Shown piece after piece: positions 1 through 8,540 of a DNA stretch of 64,000 nucleotides (the stretch's first letter is position 1; the number at the start of each line of letters is the position of its first letter). Source of the DNA: Terriglobia bacterium (GTDB taxonomy: Bacteria; Acidobacteriota; Terriglobia; Acidiferrales; UBA7541); NCBI GenBank assembly GCA_020073375.1, contig JAIQFG010000012.1, positions 1 through 64,000 on the forward strand. The letters run 5' to 3'. The notes beneath the pieces are model-generated. The model did no database searches and was not told the origin of the DNA. It saw only the letters and a program-made list of their open reading frames with translations. Made by a program: the position numbers and the translations under genes.

Positions 1-234
1 CTGATCATGACGAATTCTCACTATTTTCTTCACGCGCCATGGCTGCATATCAAACTGACATTCGTGTTGCTTCTGATCGGCCTGCACGGAATGGTGGCCA
101 TGAGAACCAAAGGATTCGCCACCGGACGAATCGCACTACAACGGAGCGAAGCACGAATGCTGGTCCTGGCCACACTGTTCCTGTTTCTATCCATCCTCAT
201 AGCAACCCTGTTGGGTCAGGCTTATCTGACCTGA
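1..234 (+). CDS. C-terminal part of a HemJ/CopD-like membrane protein (cut by window edge)
   Basis: The frame is open from base 1 to a TGA at 232-234. An ATG at 7 exists but has no visible Shine-Dalgarno, so the gene probably begins outside the window. The visible 77 residues contain two hydrophobic helices: one after HAPWLHIKL, and one near the C-terminus followed by a short polar tail. A Trp-Leu-His-x-Lys-Leu entry into a helix followed by a Gly-Leu-His is reminiscent of the HemJ (protoporphyrinogen oxidase) and CopD-like integral membrane families. The family call rests on this short stretch only. It could equally be an uncharacterised small membrane protein. Confidence 0.4.
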   Translation: MIMTNSHYFLHAPWLHIKLTFVLLLIGLHGMVAMRTKGFATGRIALQRSEARMLVLATLFLFLSILIATLLGQAYLT

Positions 235-285
235 ACGATTTCTGTCGGTGTACGCGAGAGGACCGCTTCCGGGATTTAAGTTGTA

Positions 286-825
286 TTACCCTTGGTGGCT
301 CGTATGACCCTTTCGATCAAGTTGCAGCACATGCCAGAACGTACCCGCAAAGGCTTCATAGAACGCCATCGACCCAGCGGAAAAAAAGAAAGCATCGGGA
401 GCTGGCAACGGACTGGCCCAAGGTAGGATGTGAGTATCGCTTGGATCGTTTTTTATGATTTTGAGTCCGAATACGACGAAAAAATAGCCGATAAATAGCA
501 AGTCAACTTTTTTGATCCATGCCGGCCGAGTTCTGAAAACCTCTTGGCCCCACCTTTGCTGCTGTTCCCAATTGAGGAAGAGCGAAGGCCTGCCATCTGG
601 ATTGTCCGCTGTCGATTGCAACGGCCTTTTTCTCCAGAGCTTCACGCCCCCATGTACGATATCGTCGCAAGCCAGCAGGTACGGGAAAAACAGGCCTGCA
701 ATGAACCCGAATGGAAGAATCCAGTGGTAGAGGTCAAATCCCTCGGCCGAACGAATATGCACAATGAGACTGACAACCAATGCACATAACGAAATGACGA
801 GCGCTACCCAATAGATGATCTTCAC
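286..825 (-). CDS. Hypothetical membrane protein
   Basis: About 179 residues. Two hydrophobic helices lie near the N-terminus (roughly residues 5-25 and 35-55), separated by a short loop. A third follows around residue 115 (LLFIGYFFVVFGL), and the C-terminal third is soluble. The GTG at 825 has AGAGG about eight bases upstream; a TTG two codons earlier (831) is the alternative, with tighter spacing. No catalytic motif or known domain was recognised. The base composition looks more AT-rich than the neighbours, which may indicate an accessory gene. It converges with the truncated gene at the left edge and diverges from the metallo-beta-lactamase gene. Confidence 0.6.
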   Translation of the reverse strand: MKIIYWVALVISLCALVVSLIVHIRSAEGFDLYHWILPFGFIAGLFFPYLLACDDIVHGGVKLWRKRPLQSTADNPDGRPSLFLNWEQQQRWGQEVFRTRPAWIKKVDLLFIGYFFVVFGLKIIKNDPSDTHILPWASPLPAPDAFFFSAGSMAFYEAFAGTFWHVLQLDRKGHTSHQG

Positions 826-1062
826 AGCCAATTCCTCTCGATGCGAGGTTTTTTAGCTGGTTGGAACGCAGATTGTCAAGGATCGCTCAAAAGTAGGAAA
901 CGCAGGGTACCCAAAGTTCAAAATCGTGCACAACCCGGGCTATCCGTCCAACCTTGGAAAAATTGTGCCCGGCAGCACACCAACAGGTTCATACTTTCGA
1001 ACGGCGGAAGGCCAAAAAGCAGATTCCGGCCGAGATTCAAGACGCTCGGGAGTGGCGCAATT

Positions 1063-2070
1063 ATGAAGCATGACATGAAGAATGACGTGGCCAAAATCAG
1101 CGTAGCGCTTTTCATTTTTTCCAGCTTGTGGGGGGCGAGCGCGTTTGCGCAGAATGCCGCGGACGCGATTGACGCCCATTTGGTGAAGGCCAGGGACGCC
1201 GCTGGATTCGATTTCACCGGCACGCTGGCCCGCTTGTGCGTTGCACCGGCGGCGGTGCCGAACACGGTGCGGGACGTTGCGCCCGGGCCTGCTCCGGCTC
1301 GGGATACGTGGTTCATCGAACCGGCCAAGGTCTTCGACAACCTCTATTTCGTGGGCTCAAAAATCCACAATTCCTGGGCGCTGACCTCGAGTGAGGGGAT
1401 CATCCTGATCGATACGCTGTTCACGTACAACTCGGAGGAGGAGATTGTGGGCGGCTTGAAAAAGCTGGGCCTCGATCCCGCCAGGGTCAAGTACGTGATC
1501 ATCAGCCACGCGCATTCCGATCATGTGGGCGGGGCGAAACTCATGCAGGACCGGTACGGCTCGCGCATCGTCATGGGCGGGCCCGATTGGGATTCCATCG
1601 AAAGATCCGTCAACGGGTATCCGGGAGGAAAACCGAAGCGCGACATCGTGGCCGACGATGGCCAGAAGATTACGCTCGGCGACACGGCGGTGACCCTGAT
1701 TGCCACGCCGGGCCATACGCCCGGAACGCTTTCGATGATCTTCACGGTGAAGGATAACGGCAAGCCGCTCACCGTGGCCTACTCGGGCGGCACTGCATTC
1801 AACTTCCCCAGCACGGCCGCGAACTTCGACAGCTACATCAAGTCCCAGAGCAAGATGGCCGCCGCCGCGGCATCGGCAAACGCGACCGTGCTGCTCTCGA
1901 ACCATTCTGAATTCGATGCCGCGACCACGAAGATCAGAATACTGGCCACGCGCAAGCCCGGCGAGCCGAATCCCTTCGAGATCGGAAAAGAGGCGGTGGC
2001 GCGTTATTTCACCGTGACCGGGGAGTGTGCGCAAGCGGCGCGGATCAAGCTGACGCAGCCGGCGAAATGA
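1063..2070 (+). CDS. Secreted subclass B3-like metallo-beta-lactamase fold hydrolase
   Basis: 335 residues from ATG 1063, chosen because GGGAG lies about ten bases upstream and the first 29 residues form a signal peptide ending AFA-Q; a longer frame reaches 841 without these signs. The metallo-beta-lactamase zinc site is complete: HAHSDH at residues 149-154, H218 in TPGHTPG and H281 in SNHSEF. A Ser at about 241 (SGG) sits where subclass B3 enzymes carry Ser221 rather than the Cys of B1. The expected location is the periplasm. B3 enzymes hydrolyse beta-lactams, but the family includes lactonases and other hydrolases, so resistance is not proven. The gene stands alone between oppositely oriented neighbours. 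Confidence 0.9.
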   Translation: MKHDMKNDVAKISVALFIFSSLWGASAFAQNAADAIDAHLVKARDAAGFDFTGTLARLCVAPAAVPNTVRDVAPGPAPARDTWFIEPAKVFDNLYFVGSKIHNSWALTSSEGIILIDTLFTYNSEEEIVGGLKKLGLDPARVKYVIISHAHSDHVGGAKLMQDRYGSRIVMGGPDWDSIERSVNGYPGGKPKRDIVADDGQKITLGDTAVTLIATPGHTPGTLSMIFTVKDNGKPLTVAYSGGTAFNFPSTAANFDSYIKSQSKMAAAAASANATVLLSNHSEFDAATTKIRILATRKPGEPNPFEIGKEAVARYFTVTGECAQAARIKLTQPAK

Positions 2071-2191
2071 ATGCGCGAGATGGGTGGGCCGGAGTTTGCA
2101 GTTGAACCTCGGGTGTCACGCCCTTCGCGTTTTCCAAGGCCTGAGTCCCTCATTTGAAAAACCGAGCACCCGCCCACTCCGAAACGGATGG

Positions 2192-2662
2192 TCAAGAACG
2201 CCCCGATTCGCGAAGTTGTATCCAGCGATTCCAACCGACGATCCCCAACTCAGGTCGAGGGGGATCAGGAAGCATGGCGAGCAGTTCGAGCATGTTGCCG
2301 TCCGGGTCGCGGAAATAGAGGGACGCCGCGGGCATCCAGGCGAGTACGACCGGTTCGTCCGAGGGCTCTCCGGAGAAGCCCAGCGGGACAACTCCGGATG
2401 CGCGGAGGCGCGCGGGGGCATTCAGAAGATCCGTGAGATCGGACTTGAAGGCGAGGTGAAGATTCATTTTCTGGGGGCCCGATCCGGCCTCCCACAAACC
2501 GAGCATGGAATTGCCGCGGCCGCCGATCCAGTAGAAAGCCACCCTGCGTTCCGGGAACACCTGCGCCAGTTCCAGGCCCAGGACATCGCCATAGAAAGTC
2601 ATGGACCGTTGCAGGTCCTCAACTGTGAGGTGGGTTTCAAAAAGATCGCGAAGTGGAATCAT
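2192..2662 (-). CDS. VOC (glyoxalase/dioxygenase superfamily) protein
   Basis: 156 residues with the beta-alpha-beta-beta-beta pattern of vicinal oxygen chelate proteins. The N-terminal HLTVEDLQRSMTFYGDVLG module is typical, and the C-terminal module ends in YFRDPDGNMLELL. Candidate metal ligands are H11, H69 and E126, the usual His/His/Glu set. The family contains glyoxalase I, fosfomycin thiol transferases and ring-cleavage dioxygenases; nothing visible fixes the substrate. The protein is cytoplasmic, with no signal peptide. A purine-rich GGGAGGCTCCC upstream of the ATG supports the start at 2662. The gene is monocistronic and divergent from the kelch gene. Confidence 0.85.
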   Translation of the reverse strand: MIPLRDLFETHLTVEDLQRSMTFYGDVLGLELAQVFPERRVAFYWIGGRGNSMLGLWEAGSGPQKMNLHLAFKSDLTDLLNAPARLRASGVVPLGFSGEPSDEPVVLAWMPAASLYFRDPDGNMLELLAMLPDPPRPELGIVGWNRWIQLRESGRS

Positions 2663-3097
2663 GGGAGCCTCCCTGTAAGTTGATGCGATTTGCGGGGGCG
2701 GAGAGACAAGTTTTTTGCCGGTGATCTTTATTTATCGGGAAAGCGGAAAGGCATATTGCTAACTGCAGATGGAATGGACTAGCATCGGCTCATAAGGGCG
2801 ATGCTGTAGGGATTTGCACCGGCATCGGCATAGGAAATTGCGGATTCACTTGGACGACCACTTCCACCCCCTCCGCTCGGAAGATGGAAGCACGAACCAA
2901 ATACACTTTTTCGATTACCGGCTCAAATGGATCGGCACCGGAAACAGGGATGAGCCGCGCACAAGAACCTGAGTCAGCAGGGGCGAAGATGGCGAAGGCG
3001 GGCCGGGCGTTGCGTGTGTTGTAACGTTTGGCGCGGCTGGACTCAAATCCCTGAGATCCGCCTTGAACCGATTGTGGACTCGAACCGAGGAGGTACG
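2663..3097. other. Intergenic region without recognised gene
   Basis: 435 bases separate the divergent VOC and kelch genes. No ORF with plausible codon use, no RNA gene and no strong hairpin was seen. The region must hold both promoters, but no convincing -35/-10 pair stands out. The Shine-Dalgarno GAGGAGG of the kelch gene lies at its right end (3087-3093). Confidence 0.5.
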
Positions 3098-4147
3098 ATG
3101 CGAGCGTTCATTCAACGAATTCTGCCGGCGGTTGTTCTTATTGCGTCGGGTGTCTTGCTTTGGAGCACGGACGCGGGAGCGCAAGGGCACTGGACCAAGG
3201 CCGCGGACTTTCCGGAGCCGATGGAAGAGACGCACGCGGTCACCGCGAACGGCAAGATGTACGTCATGGGCGGATTTCTCCCTCCCGGCATCGCTCCCGG
3301 AATCGTTTACGAGTACGATCCCGCCACGGATAAATGGACCAAGAAAAAGAACATGCCGCGGCCCATGCACCACATGGCGATGGCGGAATACCAAGGGAAG
3401 ATTTATGTAATGGGGGGACTTGTCCGCGGGCCTGAGCCGGGAGGGTGGGCGCCGATTGACGACGCCTGGGAATACGATCCCTCGAACGATTCGTGGAAGA
3501 CGCTGCCACCGATGCCCGGCGGCAAGCGCGGCTCGGCAATCGCCGAGGAAGTCGGCGGAAAAATCTACGTCATCGGCGGCGCGTCGACAAATCCAGGATC
3601 GAAGGAGGTTGCCCTGTATGCGAATCGCCCTCATCGCTCGGTGGGCACGAATGAGGCTTATGATCCTGCGACGCAGAAGTGGGAGACACGAAGCCCGATG
3701 CCTACGGCGCGCAACCATGCAGCTTCGGGCGCTGTAGACGGAAAAATCTACGTCATCGCCGGACGGGTTGGCGGCGTCATGATTCCAATCGCCAGCAACA
3801 CCGATATCGTCGAAGTGTACGATCCGGCGACGGACCAATGGGGCGCTCTGCGACAACGCATGCCCAGTGCGCGCAGCGCGGTCGCCTACGGGACCTATGG
3901 CGGAAAGATCTATGTGGCCGGCGGCGAGACGCAGAGCACGGTGGTGAATGGCGTTTTCCGAGCTCTCGAAGCTTACGATCCCGCGACCAACGCGTGGAGC
4001 ATCATGCCGTCGATGCCAATCGGGCGCCACGGCCTTTCCGGCTCATTCATCGGCAATGGATTCCATGTGGTAACCGGCCAGATTTTTAATGGAGAAGGCT
4101 CGGCATTCTCCAGCAAATCACACGATGTGTTCGTCGTTGACAAATAA
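3098..4147 (+). CDS. Secreted kelch-repeat beta-propeller protein
   Basis: 349 residues. ATG 3098 follows GAGGAGG by four bases and starts a signal peptide (hydrophobic core LPAVVLIASGVLLW, cleavage near AGA-Q at about residue 27). The mature part is a run of kelch repeats: each has a Gly-Gly doublet (GGFLPP, GGLVRG, GGASTN, GGETQS, with AGRVGG in one repeat) preceded by KIYVxGG-type strands and followed by YDPATxxW blades. About six blades can be counted, which would close a propeller. Kelch propellers bind proteins or carbohydrates and some are oxidases, but no catalytic residue set was recognised. The likely location is the periplasm or cell surface. Confidence 0.88.
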   Translation: MRAFIQRILPAVVLIASGVLLWSTDAGAQGHWTKAADFPEPMEETHAVTANGKMYVMGGFLPPGIAPGIVYEYDPATDKWTKKKNMPRPMHHMAMAEYQGKIYVMGGLVRGPEPGGWAPIDDAWEYDPSNDSWKTLPPMPGGKRGSAIAEEVGGKIYVIGGASTNPGSKEVALYANRPHRSVGTNEAYDPATQKWETRSPMPTARNHAASGAVDGKIYVIAGRVGGVMIPIASNTDIVEVYDPATDQWGALRQRMPSARSAVAYGTYGGKIYVAGGETQSTVVNGVFRALEAYDPATNAWSIMPSMPIGRHGLSGSFIGNGFHVVTGQIFNGEGSAFSSKSHDVFVVDK

Positions 4148-4235
4148 GGGCCGCCACGAGCCAAGCATGGCAGTTGGCCCGGGCATTGAGCAATTTTAAG
4201 TCGCCGGCCGCTCCGCGTGGAAGACGTGGGTGATA

Positions 4236-4931
4236 TCATCCACGTCCACGCATTGGCCGGTAGGAAATTTCTGGAAACGGTGCGCCACTCGCCAGAATGA
4301 TCTGAATCACAAACGCCAGAGCGGCAACCAGGACGCAATATGCCCCCAGTTCCCAACGTCCAAGAAAACCTATGAGACATAGGGCGGCATGAGCCAGATA
4401 CGATATCTGGATCGCCATTACCGGGTTGAATTCCCTGGATAGCCCCCTTCTTGAATTCCGGATCAGGAGATAGATACCCAAGGCGAGGATTGGCTCTGGA
4501 CTAATCAACGTGAGCCATTCCTGAGTTGATGATGGTCCAAAAGGAAACCACAGGGAGAGTGTCACCCCTGCCATCAAACCGGTCACAACGTAGGCGGTCG
4601 CCCGCTCAAATCCGGAAAACGAGCCTGAGATGATCCACCGAAAACCGGCAGCAGATGCGAGAACCGCAAGAAAGAATGGGAGGGCCAATCGCCACAATTC
4701 CTCGAGCGAGACTGCCTCGATTGGGGACTTACCCCAAGCGAATGGCAGGAACAGGGCCGCAATTCCCGTCATACCGATAACGGTGAGCAACACGTGAGTA
4801 AAGGATCGGTGTGCGTAGCCTCTAGTTGTGTTCACGACGCTCCGCCCCCTCTCTCTTACGGATCCCGATCTAGACGAAAACTGCGCGGGGCAATCCAATG
4901 CCGAACCATCAATGGCGAGCCATTCCGGCAA
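4236..4931 (-). CDS. Hypothetical multi-pass membrane protein
   Basis: 231 residues from ATG 4931 (AAAGGA about ten bases upstream). A GTG at 4835 preceded by AGAGAGGGGG would remove the first 32 polar residues and is a good alternative start. Six hydrophobic segments can be counted from VLLTVIGMTGIAALFLPFAW to the C-terminal VLVAALAFVIQIILASG. No motif linking it to a transporter or enzyme family was recognised. The gene converges with the kelch gene and is not in an operon. Confidence 0.65.
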   Translation of the reverse strand: MPEWLAIDGSALDCPAQFSSRSGSVRERGRSVVNTTRGYAHRSFTHVLLTVIGMTGIAALFLPFAWGKSPIEAVSLEELWRLALPFFLAVLASAAGFRWIISGSFSGFERATAYVVTGLMAGVTLSLWFPFGPSSTQEWLTLISPEPILALGIYLLIRNSRRGLSREFNPVMAIQISYLAHAALCLIGFLGRWELGAYCVLVAALAFVIQIILASGAPFPEISYRPMRGRG

Positions 4932-5226
4932 TTTCCTTTGAATCTATTCTGACCACTATATCAATGAAACACCGCCCGGATTGCATTTATGCCGGGGCCG
5001 ACTCCACATCCTGATGAACGGGCTGCCGGAATGTGGAAATTTGCTCAGGGGCGCGCCAAGTATCATTCCGAATATTTGACATGGCCGGGTGGGCCGTCTA
5101 CTCAAACCAAGACCCCCGCCCCTGAAAAGCGTTAAAAACGGGGCCCCCGAGCGCGGGCAATGATGGCGACAGCGCGGAGGCACGTCTGCTATGATCCTGT
5201 GCAATCGCAGAATATCAGGAGGGATT

Positions 5227-6738
5227 ATGCGTTTTCGGATCGTGCTCGGCGTGCTTCCATTTCTTGCCTTTTGGCCTGTTGGGGCGCAGGTTGCGCCGAT
5301 CACCAAGAATCCTATTCCGGAACCGATAGTGAAGCGCGGGATCGCCGTCGAGGTGAAGGACGTATTGCGGTTGCCCGATACGCGCGAGCTGCATCCCTCC
5401 GATCAGGACGTGGACGCCGGGTCTTATGCGCGCGTGAGTTATGTGCGCGACCTGCCCGATGGGCGGCGGTTCGCCAACGACTCGCGGGGAATTCTCTATC
5501 TGATCGACGCGAATAATCAGCCGCAGGTGTACCTGAATCTCGCCGCCGCGTTTCCAAACCTGGTCTATAACCGGCTGGAAAGCGGGTTCATCGGGTTCGT
5601 GTTTCATCCGGAATTCGCGAAGAACGGGCTGTTCTACACGGTGCACAGCGAGCGCGCCGCGGGAAATCCGAAAGTGCCGGACTTCATTCCGATCGGGTAC
5701 GGCTTGAAGGATGTGACCAACCACAACGTGATCACGGAGTGGCACGCGACGAATCCGGCGGCGAGCACGTTCGAGGGCACGCGGCGAGAACTGCTGCGCG
5801 AGAGCCACGTGGTCGCCAATCTGACGCATCCGATGGGCGCGGTGGAATTCAATCCGACGGCAAAGCCCGGCGACGTGGATTACGGTCTGCTCTACACCAG
5901 CGGCAGCGATCACGGGTTCAGCAACGGCGGCGGGCCGAACGCCAGCAATCCCGCGCAGACGCAGCGGCTCGATTCCATTATTACGGCTATTCTGCGGATC
6001 GATCCGCGCAGCCCGTCGGTGACGCACGGACAGAAGGGGCTGGGGGATTACACAATTCCCATGTCCAACAAGTTCGCGGCCGACGGCGACCCGAACACGC
6101 TCGGCGAAATCTATGCCTACGGATTCCGCAACGCGCACCGGCTCTCTTGGGACACGGACGGAACGATGTTCGCCTCCGACATCGGGATGAGCCAGATCGA
6201 AGAGATCAACATCGTCCACAATGGCGGAAACTACGGCTGGATGAAGCGCGAGGGCTATTTCGAGAACGCCAGGGTTCGCGGCGGCGCGCTCGATGCGCTC
6301 TATCCGCTGCCGCCGGAGATTCTGAGCGGGAAAGTGAAGGACGGATTTATTTATCCCGTTGCGGTTTACGATCACGACGAAGGCCGCTCGGTGACCGACG
6401 GCTTCGCCTATCACGGGAAGATTGCCGCGCTCAAAGGAAAATTCGTGTTTGGCGACATTTTCAGCGGGCGCGTGTTCGTCTGTGATCTTGCGGCGATGAA
6501 GAAGGCCGATGACGGCATTCCCGAGACCGTCGCGCCGGTCGAAGAAGTCCAGCTCTACGTGCGCGACGCCAGCGGCAAACGCGTGGACATGTCGTTCAAG
6601 GAGATGGTGGAGAAAAAGATGGGGCAACCCCTGATGCGGGCCGATCTGCACATCAGCCACAGCCGCGACGGCGAGTTGTTCCTGACTTCCAGGCAGGACG
6701 GAATGATCCGCATGATTGTGTCAGACGACGGTAAGTGA
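5227..6738 (+). CDS. Secreted PQQ-dependent sugar dehydrogenase family protein (GSDH/sorbosone dehydrogenase type)
   Basis: 503 residues. ATG 5227 follows AGGAGG closely and begins a signal peptide ending VGAQ at about residue 20; an upstream in-frame ATG at 5191 lacks these features. The body matches the soluble glucose/sorbosone dehydrogenase six-blade propeller: an early GxVFHPEFAKNG block, YTSGSDHGFSNGGG, then the diagnostic IYAYGFRNAHRLSWD with DIGMSQIEEIN and NGGNYGW. In the family these form the PQQ and calcium site and oxidise aldose sugars in the periplasm. An electron acceptor protein is not adjacent. The substrate cannot be read from the sequence. Confidence 0.88.
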   Translation: MRFRIVLGVLPFLAFWPVGAQVAPITKNPIPEPIVKRGIAVEVKDVLRLPDTRELHPSDQDVDAGSYARVSYVRDLPDGRRFANDSRGILYLIDANNQPQVYLNLAAAFPNLVYNRLESGFIGFVFHPEFAKNGLFYTVHSERAAGNPKVPDFIPIGYGLKDVTNHNVITEWHATNPAASTFEGTRRELLRESHVVANLTHPMGAVEFNPTAKPGDVDYGLLYTSGSDHGFSNGGGPNASNPAQTQRLDSIITAILRIDPRSPSVTHGQKGLGDYTIPMSNKFAADGDPNTLGEIYAYGFRNAHRLSWDTDGTMFASDIGMSQIEEINIVHNGGNYGWMKREGYFENARVRGGALDALYPLPPEILSGKVKDGFIYPVAVYDHDEGRSVTDGFAYHGKIAALKGKFVFGDIFSGRVFVCDLAAMKKADDGIPETVAPVEEVQLYVRDASGKRVDMSFKEMVEKKMGQPLMRADLHISHSRDGELFLTSRQDGMIRMIVSDDGK

Positions 6739-6907
6739 TGCGGGATTGATATGCGGGCTTGGCGTTTCAAAGAGGCGAATGAGTTTCTTCGACTTAAAAT
6801 GCGGGGAAACTCAAAAATCCTACCATTTATAAATCCGTAAATTGTTGGCAACTCGCAAGAGCAGAAGGCGCGGTGGGATGAGCCAGCCGTCGAGGAATCA
6901 TCAGAAA

Positions 6908-7414
6908 CTACGGTCGGACTTCCGAGGCGAGCCTTTCCATCTCCAGCAACTCTTCTGCAGAATACTCTAGGAGAAACTTAGCATGGGTCCGGGCACCTGC
7001 AGAAATGGCAAGAATGCTAAGGATTGCTTGAATGTCTTCGAGATTCTTCGCATGAAAGATTTCAACCGCACCAACTTCCGCGAGATCTCTAATTGCCTGA
7101 AAATAGTCCTCCTCTAGCCATTTTGGTACAACAGGATTTTTCCCGCCGTCGCGAGATAATTCGATGACGGCAACAATTGCATAAGTATTCCAGTCAATTG
7201 ATCGAGCCCTGCGATAAATTCGGACGAGATGGGGCACGGCAGCATACGAAGCCTCACCGACATCTCCCTGATGGTGTAACCCTTCCCATAGATCATGCCA
7301 CGCGGCCTTCGTGTCCTTGTTGGTATCCAATTTCGAGAGCAGAGGTCGCGGGTCGAACTGGGTTCGATATCCTCCATCAAGGCTCTGCCAGCGTTTATCG
7401 TCTAGATTCAACAT
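6908..7414 (-). CDS. Hypothetical protein, immunity/HEAT-like
   Basis: 168 soluble residues without signal peptide. The central block WEGLHHQGDVGEASYAAVPHLV resembles a motif I recall from orphan immunity-type proteins of polymorphic-toxin loci and from HEAT-like helical proteins; this is recollection, not a search result. The protein is predicted mostly helical. The gene looks lower in GC than its neighbours and has no toxin gene beside it. It ends inside a short gap after the sugar dehydrogenase gene and is transcribed toward it. Confidence 0.55.
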   Translation of the reverse strand: MLNLDDKRWQSLDGGYRTQFDPRPLLSKLDTNKDTKAAWHDLWEGLHHQGDVGEASYAAVPHLVRIYRRARSIDWNTYAIVAVIELSRDGGKNPVVPKWLEEDYFQAIRDLAEVGAVEIFHAKNLEDIQAILSILAISAGARTHAKFLLEYSAEELLEMERLASEVRP

Positions 7415-7537
7415 CGCGGCTCAGAATTTATCACGATTTAGGACAGGTGGGCGGGGCCGCTGATTTGAACTTCCGGTACCTCGCCCTTCGTTACTCGAAC
7501 CGCAGGTTGGGAGACGTTCCAAGAAATTGTGTTTGGA

Positions 7538-8290
7538 TCACCAGCGGTTACTTTTGTCGGCCGCCGCACGCAGGAATATGGTTTGTCCGACCGCCAAGCG
7601 GCCGGTGTGAGTGACCGCGCCGTAGATTCCGGCGGTGTTCTGGTTCGCGCGAACGACCGACTTCAGCACTTCCGGCGCGGCATCCGCCGAGTCGGGATCT
7701 AGGTTCACCATCGAGCAGCGGACGTCGCGCATGGTGACGTTGATGGCGGGGGCGTCGTCCCCTTCGCCGAAGCAGAGCACGCCGCCCAGCCAATCATCCT
7801 CCTGGAAGGGTACCGGCCGCAGTAAACGAACCACAATATTCGGGCGAAATCGGCGCACATCCGGGGTTTGGCGTGCGAGACGCGCGATCTCGCTTACCGT
7901 ATCGAGGGCGATCACGGAAATGCACGCGTCATCGAAGATGCCGTGCCTCAACTGCATCATCTGCACGGGAGCGCCGTGCCGGCGTGCAACCTCCGCGGCC
8001 AAATCCTCGCCGAAGACAGGCATCTCTTCGCCATCCGGGATGCGAATGTGCGTGGGAAGTTCTTCCGGAGCGCCTTCTTCGCGGCGGCACGGTGTAAACC
8101 GGAGCAGGTCGGGAAGCTTGCTGGCGGTGAGCCATGGGAAGCCGCTGCAGTCATTCATCCGGCGGAATGCCAGGCGCCTGTCACCATCGAGGCCGTGCCA
8201 GCCCAGTTCGGCGGCCTCGAGCCGTTCGCCGCGCATGGACTTCACGGGATAACGGAAGATCGCCTCCACGTGTCCGATTTCTATGAGCAT
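7538..8290 (-). CDS. MOSC-domain protein (molybdenum cofactor binding, mARC/YcbX-like)
   Basis: 250 residues from ATG 8290; a longer frame to 8464 has no homologous-looking N-terminus. Residues 1-95 form the MOSC N-terminal beta-barrel with the conserved IFRYPVKSMRGE entry. The MOSC domain proper follows, with ACISVIALDTV, FRPNIVV and DVRCSMVN. C192 in the last motif matches the Cys that in mARC/YcbX proteins binds the molybdenum of the sulfurated cofactor. Family members reduce N-hydroxylated compounds with an electron donor; here no fused ferredoxin domain is present, so a partner must be encoded elsewhere. The protein is cytoplasmic. Confidence 0.85.
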   Translation of the reverse strand: MLIEIGHVEAIFRYPVKSMRGERLEAAELGWHGLDGDRRLAFRRMNDCSGFPWLTASKLPDLLRFTPCRREEGAPEELPTHIRIPDGEEMPVFGEDLAAEVARRHGAPVQMMQLRHGIFDDACISVIALDTVSEIARLARQTPDVRRFRPNIVVRLLRPVPFQEDDWLGGVLCFGEGDDAPAINVTMRDVRCSMVNLDPDSADAAPEVLKSVVRANQNTAGIYGAVTHTGRLAVGQTIFLRAAADKSNRW

Positions 8291-8540
8291 AGCGGGTGCG
8301 CTGCCCTTCGTTTCGGGAAGGGCGGCCTTTTGATAATGTCCTTTCCTTTGGAATTTCCGGGCAAGAGTCTCGCATTTGGACCGCGTCAAGTGCGAGACGC
8401 CCAATGCCAGTAATATAACCTGCGGTACACATTCTGAAGCAGTGCGATGTGCAAGCGACACCACGTTGGAAACTGAAGGGGCCGACTATCCGCCGACGAT
8501 TAAAGAGGGCGTACAATCCTGCCCAGGTTCCGACATAGCT

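Noticed and set aside
5215-6660. Long open frame (481 codons) on the minus strand
   Set aside because: Complete antisense shadow of the sugar dehydrogenase gene; Arg/His/Val-rich composition and no homologous pattern.
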